Positions 1-5,361 of a DNA stretch of 13,691 bases are shown here, in pieces. A model generated the notes under the pieces. It did not search any database. It saw nothing but the letters and a program-made list of their open reading frames with translations, and had not been told where the DNA came from. The translations under genes were made by a program, and so were the position numbers. This stretch comes from Bacillota bacterium (GTDB lineage: Bacteria; Bacillota; Clostridia; Clostridiales; Clostridiaceae), in contig JAUZPH010000041.1 of assembly GCA_030706065.1 (NCBI GenBank), positions 1 through 13,691 on the forward strand, given 5' to 3'. Position 1 is the stretch's first letter, and each line of letters begins with the position of its first letter.

Positions 1-596
1 CTTATAGTCTGATTTACAACAGACTGAAAGATTGATGCTGCAATATCTTCCCTGGCTGCCCCTTCATTTATAAGCGGCTGAATATCTGTCTTGGCAAAAA
101 CTCCGCAGCGCGCCGCTATAGGGTATATTACCCTGTAATTTTTCGCAAGTTCATTGAGGCCTGAGGCATCCACCTGGAGCAGTGAAGCCATCTGATCTAT
201 GAAAGCTCCGGTGCCTCCTGCACAGGTGCCGTTCATCCTCTGCTCCAGTCCTCCCTTGAAATAGGTTATCTTGGCATCTTCTCCCCCAAGCTCTATTGCA
301 ACATCCGTATCAGGAATATATGTTTCAACGGTATGGGTACATGCTATAACTTCCTGTATAAAGGGAATGCCTATCCACCGTGAAACAGCCATTCCACCGG
401 ATCCTGTGACCATCAGGGTAATATCATTTTCCGAGTAAGCTTCATAGGCTTCGGTAAACAGTTCAATAATTGTCTTTTTTATATCGGAATAATGTCTCCT
501 GTATTCACTAAATATTCTCCTGTAATTTTTATCGAGTACAACCATCTTTACTGTGGTAGAACCCACGTCCATTCCCAAATGAAATGTTTCCTTCAT
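1..596 (-). CDS. 2-hydroxyacyl-CoA dehydratase activase-type ATPase, N-terminal part (runs off the window)
   Basis: Reading the minus strand from the ATG at 596-594 gives about 198 residues in one open frame that leaves the window at base 1. It is an ASKHA-fold ATPase of the BadF/BadG/BcrA/BcrD/HgdC family. Residues 9-17 (MDVGSTTVK) form the phosphate-binding start, GGEDAK lies at 104-109, and Cys125 (in NGTCAGGTG) and Cys164 (in AARCGVFAKTD) match the two cysteines that bind a [4Fe-4S] cluster between subunits. Known members use ATP hydrolysis to drive an electron into a 2-hydroxyacyl-CoA dehydratase. Because the C-terminus is missing, I cannot tell a short activase (about 260 residues) from the long clostridial form (over 1,400 residues, activase plus dehydratase-like domains). 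The N-terminal sequence style suggests the long form. A GGTGGG-like ribosome site lies about 10 bases upstream. Confidence 0.88.
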   Translation of the reverse strand, partial: MKETFHLGMDVGSTTVKMVVLDKNYRRIFSEYRRHYSDIKKTIIELFTEAYEAYSENDITLMVTGSGGMAVSRWIGIPFIQEVIACTHTVETYIPDTDVAIELGGEDAKITYFKGGLEQRMNGTCAGGTGAFIDQMASLLQVDASGLNELAKNYRVIYPIAARCGVFAKTDIQPLINEGAAREDIAASIFQSVVNQTI

Positions 597-1013
597 CTAA
601 ATATCCCACCTGTACAAATAATATTGCTTTAGAGCGCTACGTCTTATTGATAAAAATAGATTCTTAGCAAATTCTAACATCAAAAAATTACGTAGTCAAT
701 GTACACTTTTTGAAAAAACTTTTAAAAAAAGATTATCTAGCTCATTCCCTACGTTATATTGATGCCTTTACTCTCGCCCATATATTTCGGGCACTTTTTC
801 CCTGTATAAGTATAAAATTTTATTTCCTGACAATAATCTAGATGTAATATGCTTGAAAAAACGGAATATATTATTAACAATCAACAACAATCCCATGGTG
901 TTTCAAAAATCCGTTAAGGAGATATTGAGCATAAAGAAAATGCAATTTCCTGTTTACTCCACCATGCTCTGTATAAAGCCCTTGAAACATATCCATGAAG
1001 AAGGAGGATGTTT
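597..1013. other. Gene-free region between divergent genes
   Basis: This stretch separates the divergent activase gene (minus) and TPR gene (plus), so it must hold both promoters, but I could not find a convincing -35/-10 pair for either. It holds CTACGT three times: within near-identical 15-mers at 637-651 and 749-763 (13 of 15 bases shared), and inverted at 690-695. There is a weak GCCC/GGGC hairpin at 776-792. Inverted repeats CATGGTG/CACCATG (895-901 and 960-966) suggest some structure in the leader of the TPR gene. Confidence 0.6.
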
Positions 1014-1373
1014 ATGAGCTACTTTGAGAAGGCAAATGAATTCTATAATACAAAAGAGTACAAAAAAGCCATTGAGCTTTATCAAAAGGCAATCGAGCTG
1101 AAGGAAAATGAATCTGCATCCTATTATAATGCCGGTGTATGCTTTATCAAACTAAAAGAGTATGAAAAGGCAGTAATCCTTTTGAAGAGGGCTATTGAAC
1201 TCCGCAGAGACGGGAAATACTTTTTTAATCTGGCATACTGCTATGCTATGTTAAAAGATAATCGTAAAGCACTGATATATTTTAATACTGCCTGGAGTAT
1301 AGACAATAATGATAAGGATTGTGAAAAGGCAATTAAATTAATTATTCAAGGCTATAAGAAAAATCCCCGTTAA
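1014..1373 (+). CDS. Small tetratricopeptide-repeat (TPR) protein
   Basis: The protein has 119 residues and about three TPR units (roughly residues 2-33, 34-67 and 68-101) with the usual pattern, for example A-x-x-Y-x-x-x-E-Y-x-x-A-I-x-x-Y and the repeated 'KAIEL' helix ends. TPRs are helical protein-protein binding scaffolds. There is no signal peptide, membrane segment or catalytic domain, so it is probably a cytoplasmic adaptor with an unknown partner. A longer frame opens at ATG 1008, but the ribosome site AAGGAGG (1001-1007) directly abuts that ATG. It lies six bases before ATG 1014, which is therefore the better start. The gene is monocistronic and converges on the transglutaminase-like gene at 1382, with a shared terminator. 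Function beyond TPR scaffolding cannot be called. Confidence 0.85.
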   Translation: MSYFEKANEFYNTKEYKKAIELYQKAIELKENESASYYNAGVCFIKLKEYEKAVILLKRAIELRRDGKYFFNLAYCYAMLKDNRKALIYFNTAWSIDNNDKDCEKAIKLIIQGYKKNPR

Positions 1374-1383
1374 AGGGATTTTT
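1359..1383. terminator. Compact bidirectional intrinsic terminator between convergent genes
   Basis: A perfect 9-bp stem, AAAAATCCC (1359-1367) with GGGATTTTT (1375-1383), encloses a 7-base loop. The A-run and T-run give a U-tract in either direction. The hairpin contains the plus-strand TAA of the TPR gene (1371-1373, in the loop) and overlaps the minus-strand TAA (1384-1382) of the convergent gene. Confidence 0.8.
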
Positions 1384-2533
1384 ACCATTCACCGGCCATT
1401 GAGGCATTTCGATGGTCCAGGTTAAACCTTGAGCTATTATAATAATTTCCTCCTTTGTAAAAGGTAGTATCTACATTTACCCACTTTCCATTCACGTACG
1501 CCTGATTCCAGGCATGACTTACCCAGCTTACTCCATTAAACCCTTCGCCGGTAATGAGCCTTACCTTTATATCTATGGCTCTGCACATAGCCACATACAG
1601 GCAGGAATAGTCAAAACATATACCCTTTCTTTCATTAAATGCGGTAATGGCACCGGACTTTGTACTGAAATCATTATTGAGTATTCTTTCAGCTTTTGCA
1701 TCGTCGTACTGTATATTTTTTCCAACCCAATCATACAATATCCTTGCCTTCTCATTATCGCTTTTGGCCCCGGCAGTCAGTTTCCTTGCCATATTGTCAA
1801 TTTCCGCATCAGATTTTATCCCTTCTTCCAAAGTGACACCATTATAATATACTATTGTTCCGCTGGTTCCTTCAGAACTGTCCGACGCCTGTCTAACTTC
1901 AATTTTCATTGAATTATTGATAATATTAGGTATCTCTTTTGCGAAGTTTGAGTTGGCTATCGGCACAATAACATCCTTGCAGATGTAATCATATAGCTTG
2001 GACTCAGCAAGGTATCCATTAAAATTACTATCTACCTTCAAGTATGCTGCAATATTGAAAACCACCGAAAGCAGAATTACGTAGCATATAGACCTTGGGA
2101 TTTCAAACACTGCAGATATTACCCTGCGGAAAAGTTCACTCTTGTTTGCTAGAGCCTTTTCAAGAACATCGAGTACAGGAAAAACCAGTACCACATTTAT
2201 TATATAGAAAAAGGACTTTAGGATTTCATATATTAATAATATCAATATAGGAAGTACCGCAAGATATAAAAGCCACTGCTTGTCCTCTAATGTAATGTTT
2301 ATCACTGTCGGAATGTAATTATAGATATCCCTATATATGCCTGAATCATGCTGAACAAATATCTTTCTCAGAAAGAACAGCCCCAATATCATTGATATGA
2401 TAAAGCCAACATCAGCCTCGCTGGAGGTTATATCCTGCTTCAAGCCGACGGAAGAAAAACTGTATATATATCCCCGTATCAGAGGGTAAAGAAAAGCCAA
2501 AATCAGAATAATCGATATCACATTGATTTTCAA
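1382..2533 (-). CDS. Membrane-anchored transglutaminase-like protein
   Basis: This 383-residue protein has a hydrophobic N-terminal half (membrane segments near 4-24, 42-60, 88-104, 107-121 and 138-165) and a C-terminal transglutaminase-like (papain-fold) domain at about 245-365. The catalytic triad is visible: Cys306 in KGICFDYSC, His340 in SHAWNQ and Asp355 in WVNVDTTF. Bacterial members act as peptidases or amide-modifying enzymes near the cell surface; the substrate here is unknown. The arrangement of the N-terminal segments is somewhat CvpA-like, which is only an impression. The start codon is TTG (2533-2531), with AAGGTGA about 7 bases upstream and an in-frame TGA two codons before it, so no longer start is possible. 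It is last in an apparent M16-recX-transglutaminase unit, 61 bases after recX, and ends in a bidirectional hairpin. Confidence 0.82.
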   Translation of the reverse strand: MKINVISIILILAFLYPLIRGYIYSFSSVGLKQDITSSEADVGFIISMILGLFFLRKIFVQHDSGIYRDIYNYIPTVINITLEDKQWLLYLAVLPILILLIYEILKSFFYIINVVLVFPVLDVLEKALANKSELFRRVISAVFEIPRSICYVILLSVVFNIAAYLKVDSNFNGYLAESKLYDYICKDVIVPIANSNFAKEIPNIINNSMKIEVRQASDSSEGTSGTIVYYNGVTLEEGIKSDAEIDNMARKLTAGAKSDNEKARILYDWVGKNIQYDDAKAERILNNDFSTKSGAITAFNERKGICFDYSCLYVAMCRAIDIKVRLITGEGFNGVSWVSHAWNQAYVNGKWVNVDTTFYKGGNYYNSSRFNLDHRNASMAGEW

Positions 2534-2594
2534 AATTCAATCACCTTCTCCCCTGAATATAACTATATTGCCGACCTTTCTTTAAGGCTCCCTT

Positions 2595-3236
2595 CTAGTC
2601 TTCAATCTCTACTTCCATTACCTTCTTTATTGCAGATTTAGCGACTTCCCATGTATATCCCCTGCTAACGAGGAAACGAAGCAGCTTTTCATATAGCTTT
2701 CTGTTATCCCTTTCCCTCTTCGAAAGTACAGAATATTTCTTTCCTGCCAGAATCTCGGCACCTTCAATTTCAGAAACCTCACTTATGGTATCCTGAATTT
2801 CTTCAATAATGTCATCCTCTACGCCCTTCTTAATCAAATCGTACCTCAGCTTATTCCTGCCTACGGATCGGCTTTTCTCCTTCATATACATCTCTGCATA
2901 CCTCTTGTCATCCAAAAAATCGTACTGCTTTGCGAAATCTATGGCTTTATCAATAGTACGCAAGTCATAGCCTTTTTTGAGGAGTCTGTCCCTTAGTTCC
3001 TTTTCAGTCTTGTAGCTTCTTTCTATAAACTTTAAGGTATCATTCTTGGCTTTGATAACATTATCGTTGTCAATGATCTCCTTCATCTCATCCAACTCTA
3101 CGATTTTCGAAATCTTTAACCCGTATCTATACACTATCTCGGCATCGCAGCTGAAAGCATACTCATTATTTAAATACACATTTACTCTTTTCTTGTTATT
3201 TCTCTGTATTTCAATCTTGGAAATGACCTCCGGCAT
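2595..3236 (-). CDS. recX: RecX, regulator of RecA
   Basis: The protein has 213 residues. It carries the RecX-family three-helix repeats: an N-terminal lead (about 1-60), then repeats marked by 'RSYKTEKELRDRLLKKGYD' (about 73-91), 'YDFLDDKRYAEMYMKEK' (about 105-121) and a C-terminal 'LLRFLVSRGYTWEVAKSAIKKV' type unit (to about 208). RecX binds RecA filaments and limits their growth in recombination and the SOS response. Length fits the long Firmicute RecX type. ATG 3236 is preceded by AGAGG about 9 bases upstream. It follows the M16 peptidase gene by 13 bases and is very likely co-transcribed with it; recA itself is not in the window. No LexA-type operator was seen in front of it. Confidence 0.9.
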   Translation of the reverse strand: MPEVISKIEIQRNNKKRVNVYLNNEYAFSCDAEIVYRYGLKISKIVELDEMKEIIDNDNVIKAKNDTLKFIERSYKTEKELRDRLLKKGYDLRTIDKAIDFAKQYDFLDDKRYAEMYMKEKSRSVGRNKLRYDLIKKGVEDDIIEEIQDTISEVSEIEGAEILAGKKYSVLSKRERDNRKLYEKLLRFLVSRGYTWEVAKSAIKKVMEVEIED

Positions 3237-3249
3237 AGCTTCTTACCTC

Positions 3250-4494
3250 TTATTTTCTCCCTTTTAAAATGTGAATTGTAGGGTCTTTAAATACCTCTTT
3301 TGCCACATTATATATTTCCGTATTACTTATATTCTCAATTCTTTTCATATCCTCAATGAACTTATTGATTTCCTCGCCGTCAAGGCACTGGTGCAGTACA
3401 TAGCTTGCCAGGTCAGTAGAGTCCTCAAGGGTTGATGCCACTGCAGTCTTTAATACTTTCTTCATTAGGAGCAGCATCTCATCCTCTAGAGAAGTCTTGC
3501 CACTTTTAAACTCTTCTATACAAGTATCTATGGTTTCCATAGCTTCTTTAATATACTTGTCTCTGACTGCTGTATATATATATATGGTTTTAATGTCATT
3601 TGATGTATCAAGATGAGTGTAAACATCATAGGCGAGTCCCCTCTTCTCTCTTAATTCTCTGAACAAAATTGAATTGGCACTCTCACCAAGCTTATGATTC
3701 AAAATTCTGAGGGCTAGTTCCCTTTCCTTTGGGAGATCATTAAAGGTATAAAGATAAACAATAGTGCTTTGCTCAATATTGCTCTTATAGGTGGTCTTCT
3801 TCCTCTTAACATTCTTCTCCCTAATAAAGTCCACTCTGACCGGTTTTGCAGGTTTCCAGCATCCAAAGTATTTTTTGGTGATATGCAGAACCTCCTCATG
3901 GCTCATTGGCGATACAATTACAAGAAAGGCATTATTAGGTAAATAATATCGGTTATGAAAAGAGGTTATGCCTTCTCTTGTGAAACTTTTAATAGTTTCC
4001 TCCGTACCGATGACATCGAATTTCAACGGACTTTCCTTGAAACCATAGAAGTTTACCATTCTGTAGCTGTAATCCTCTATGTCATCACTGCTGGAGTTGT
4101 ATTCCGCCAGTATGACATCTCTTTCCTTCTCCATCTCTTCCTCAGGAAAGGTTGAATTTATCAGCATATCCGCCATCAATTCCGCTGCCCTTTCCAGTTC
4201 TTCGTCAAGAGCAGTTATACTGTAGACAGTGCTTGTGTAATCTGTGTAGGCATTATAGTCGCCGCCTAAAAACTCCAGGTCGTTATTCAGTTTCTCGTTA
4301 TTCCTTGTATGGGTTCCCTTGAAAAGCATATGCTCAATAAAATGAGCTATCCCCCTCTCATCCGCTTTCTCATAGAGGGCTCCAACCTTGATACCACATT
4401 GTATTGAAGCTATTTGGGTATCTTTCTTAAGAGTTATCACCCTTAATCCGTTTTCAAGAATTGTATCTACTGCATCCAATTGTTTATAGTCCAT
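3250..4494 (-). CDS. M16-family (insulinase/MPP-like) zinc metallopeptidase
   Basis: The 414-residue protein is a full-length single-gene bacterial M16 peptidase of the YmxG/PqqL/MPP-beta group. The inverted zinc motif HxxEH is at His51-xx-Glu54-His55 (HFIEHMLFKGT) and the third zinc ligand is probably Glu131 in VILAEYN, the usual 75-residue distance. The C-terminal half has the family's R/Y substrate-binding motif, EKRGLAYDVYTH. All catalytic residues are present, so activity is expected. There is no signal peptide, so it is cytosolic. The start ATG 4494 has TGGAG about 6 bases upstream. It is the first gene of a likely operon with recX and a transglutaminase-like gene. Its leader, from a possible promoter at 4717-4744, would span repeat element A in antisense orientation. 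Confidence 0.92.
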   Translation of the reverse strand: MDYKQLDAVDTILENGLRVITLKKDTQIASIQCGIKVGALYEKADERGIAHFIEHMLFKGTHTRNNEKLNNDLEFLGGDYNAYTDYTSTVYSITALDEELERAAELMADMLINSTFPEEEMEKERDVILAEYNSSSDDIEDYSYRMVNFYGFKESPLKFDVIGTEETIKSFTREGITSFHNRYYLPNNAFLVIVSPMSHEEVLHITKKYFGCWKPAKPVRVDFIREKNVKRKKTTYKSNIEQSTIVYLYTFNDLPKERELALRILNHKLGESANSILFRELREKRGLAYDVYTHLDTSNDIKTIYIYTAVRDKYIKEAMETIDTCIEEFKSGKTSLEDEMLLLMKKVLKTAVASTLEDSTDLASYVLHQCLDGEEINKFIEDMKRIENISNTEIYNVAKEVFKDPTIHILKGRK

Positions 4495-4520
4495 AATCTA
4501 CTCCACTCACGTTATTTAAA

Positions 4521-4669
4521 GATGTGTGAGTTTAAACATTAACAAATTCACCTAAGAAAATATCGAATCTTCACCGATTTTTCCGGATGTAAAATTTCAA
4601 CGAATTAGAATTCAATTTAGAAGAAATTTTACATCCAAGGTAATAAATTAGAATATGAACTCACACATC
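4521..4669 (+). repeat. Palindromic repeat element A (149 bp) with internal arm pair
   Basis: Outer arms GATGTGTGAGTTTA (4521-4534) and TGAACTCACACATC (4656-4669) pair at 13 of 14 positions. Inside is the core hairpin GAAAATATCG (4556-4565), loop AATCTTCAC (4566-4574), CGATTTTTC (4575-4583). A second perfect 14-bp arm pair follows: GGATGTAAAATTTC (4585-4598) with GAAATTTTACATCC (4623-4636). TCACCT and AGGTAA flank the inner structures as a short middle helix. The element lies in the presumed 5' leader of the M16 operon. Confidence 0.85.
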
Positions 4670-4716
4670 CATATATGTCTCTTCATATTTTACTAGATTA
4701 CATTTAAAAATGCCAT

Positions 4717-4744
4717 ATCATATATTACAAAATAAATCTTGCAA
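4717..4744 (-). promoter_or_regulatory. Possible promoter of the M16-recX operon
   Basis: On the minus strand, TTGCAA (4744-4739) and TATGAT (4722-4717) are separated by 16 bases, resembling a sigma-A promoter. Transcription would start near 4710 and give a leader of about 215 bases that includes repeat element A. AT-rich context makes chance matches likely. Confidence 0.4.
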
Positions 4745-4822
4745 AATAGACAAAGTTAAATCGTTACTTCACAAAATTCAATATGATAAAAATAACTTTT
4801 TATGTTATAACAAAATTAAAAT

Positions 4823-4853
4823 CAGCCGCAGCACAAGCTGTCGGCTGTTTTTT
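4823..4853 (+). terminator. Strong intrinsic terminator with no plus-strand gene upstream
   Basis: CAGCCGCAGC (4823-4832) pairs with GCTG-T-CGGCTG (4837-4847, one bulged T) around the loop ACAA and is followed by six T (4848-4853). It is one of the most stable structures in the region. No plus-strand gene lies between the TPR gene's terminator and this site. On the minus strand the hairpin is followed by ATTTTAATTTTG, a poorer U-tract that could also end the rubredoxin transcript. Confidence 0.75.
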
Positions 4854-4858
4854 CTTAA

Positions 4859-4955
4859 GATGTGTGAGTTTAAACATTAACAAATTCACCGGAGAAAATA
4901 TCGAATCTTCAACGATTTTTCGGAGGTGATAAATTAAATTATAAACTCACACAGC
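4859..4955 (+). repeat. Palindromic repeat element B (97 bp), simple form
   Basis: Arms GATGTGTGAGTTTA (4859-4872) and TAAACTCACACA (4942-4953) are a perfect 12-bp pair. A middle helix TCACC (4886-4890) / GGTGA (4925-4929) encloses the core hairpin GAAAATATCG (4894-4903), loop AATCTTCAA, CGATTTTTC (4913-4921). It lacks the second arm pair of element A and so gives the basic form of the repeat. Confidence 0.85.
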
Positions 4956-4962
4956 CATAGTA

Positions 4963-5064
4963 TAGGAGGGTGTGAAAAATATAGTTATTCTTTTTCGCGG
5001 GCCGCTCGTGGAACCACAAGCGGGTATCGAAACTTATAGAATATCTCTTTTTCACACCCTCCTA
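4963..5064. repeat. TA-flanked 102-bp palindrome, MITE-like
   Basis: TAGGAGGGTGTGAAAAA (4963-4979) is a perfect 17-bp inverted repeat of TTTTTCACACCCTCCTA (5048-5064). The centre has a GC-rich hairpin, CCGCTCGTGG (5002-5011) with CCACAAGCGG (5014-5023), one mismatch. If the true ends are GGAGGG, TA flanks both sides, as in insertions of Tc1/mariner-IS630-type elements. It encodes nothing. Its arms differ from those of elements A-D. Confidence 0.75.
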
Positions 5065-5099
5065 GAAAGAAGCACAAATTTATAACTTAATGGAATTTT

Positions 5100-5264
5100 C
5101 TAGTCATTGACCTCTTCAAACTGATCCTTTCCTACTCCGCAGAGTGGACAAAGCCAATCCTCCGGCAGATCCTCAAAGGAAGTACCAGGTACTATTCCGT
5201 TATCCGGATCCCCCTCAGCCGGGTCATAGATATATCCGCAGGCTAAACAAACATACTTTTTCAT
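5100..5264 (-). CDS. Rubredoxin
   Basis: This 54-residue frame (ATG 5264-5262, stop TAG 5102-5100) is a textbook rubredoxin: a small one-iron electron carrier whose single Fe is held by four cysteines. The ligands are Cys6 and Cys9 in YVCLACGYIYDP and Cys39 and Cys42 in WLCPLCGVGKDQF. Length, the DPAEGDPDNGI segment and the 'LPEDW' turn all match the family. In anaerobes rubredoxin passes electrons to oxygen- and peroxide-reducing enzymes (rubrerythrin, flavodiiron proteins) and other reductases; no such partner is in the window. An AAAAGGAG ribosome site lies about 11 bases upstream. It follows the transglutaminase gene by 97 bases and seems to have its own promoter with an overlapping inverted repeat. 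The gene is shorter than usual ORF cut-offs and easily missed. Confidence 0.97.
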   Translation of the reverse strand: MKKYVCLACGYIYDPAEGDPDNGIVPGTSFEDLPEDWLCPLCGVGKDQFEEVND

Positions 5265-5297
5265 TAAAATCACATCTCCTTTTAGATATTATTCTGC

Positions 5298-5318
5298 TAT
5301 TGTTATTATATAACAATA
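5298..5318. promoter_or_regulatory. Inverted-repeat operator candidate over the rubredoxin -10 site
   Basis: TATTGTTAT (5298-5306) and ATAACAATA (5310-5318) are perfect inverted repeats around TAT. The core TTGTTA-N5-TAACAA resembles the Rex (NADH/NAD+ sensor) operator TTGTTA-N6-TAACAA but has one base less in the spacer. It covers the likely -10 box of the rubredoxin promoter, where a repressor would act. No U-tract follows it, so it is unlikely to be a terminator. Confidence 0.45.
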
Positions 5319-5333
5319 ATTAAACTTTATCCA
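5305..5333 (-). promoter_or_regulatory. Possible rubredoxin promoter
   Basis: On the minus strand, TGGATA (5333-5328) and a perfect TATAAT (5310-5305) are 17 bases apart. Start of transcription would be near 5298, about 33 bases before the rubredoxin ATG. The -35 box is poor; the -10 box is good and lies in an inverted repeat. Confidence 0.45.
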
Positions 5334-5361
5334 GCTAAACCTTCCAATCTTTCCATTCATA

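Larger units (their letters stand above)
4495..5099. other. Gene-free region packed with palindromic elements
   Basis: About 600 bases without a gene, between the M16 start and the rubredoxin stop. It holds repeat element A (4521-4669), an AT-rich segment with a possible minus-strand promoter, a strong plus-strand terminator (4823-4853), repeat element B (4859-4955) and a TA-flanked palindrome (4963-5064). A and B are in direct orientation and start with 32 identical bases, so they look like a recent local duplication. Confidence 0.8.

Noticed and set aside
776..799. GCCC/GGGC hairpin followed by five T as a plus-strand terminator
   Set aside because: The stem is only 4 bp with a 9-base AT loop, and there is no plus-strand gene upstream.
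925..1017. A 30-codon frame with TTG start after AAGGAG, overlapping the TPR start as TTATGA
   Set aside because: The ribosome site is only 3 bases from the TTG, the peptide has no recognisable character, and the TPR gene has its own excellent site.
1514..4155. Several open frames of 60-130 codons on the plus strand opposite the transglutaminase-like, recX and M16 genes
   Set aside because: They lie antisense to well-supported genes and lack ribosome sites or recognisable protein features. The same holds for similar frames opposite 5362-9911 and 11113-13653.
4556..4583. Core hairpins of the repeat family as intrinsic terminators because they contain TTTTT
   Set aside because: The T-run is inside the stem, paired with the A-run, and not after the hairpin; elements also point against the flanking genes.
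4739..4767. TTGCAA as a -35 box on the plus strand for a small RNA
   Set aside because: No -10-like sequence is found 16-18 bases downstream on that strand; the same palindromic hexamer works better for a minus-strand promoter.
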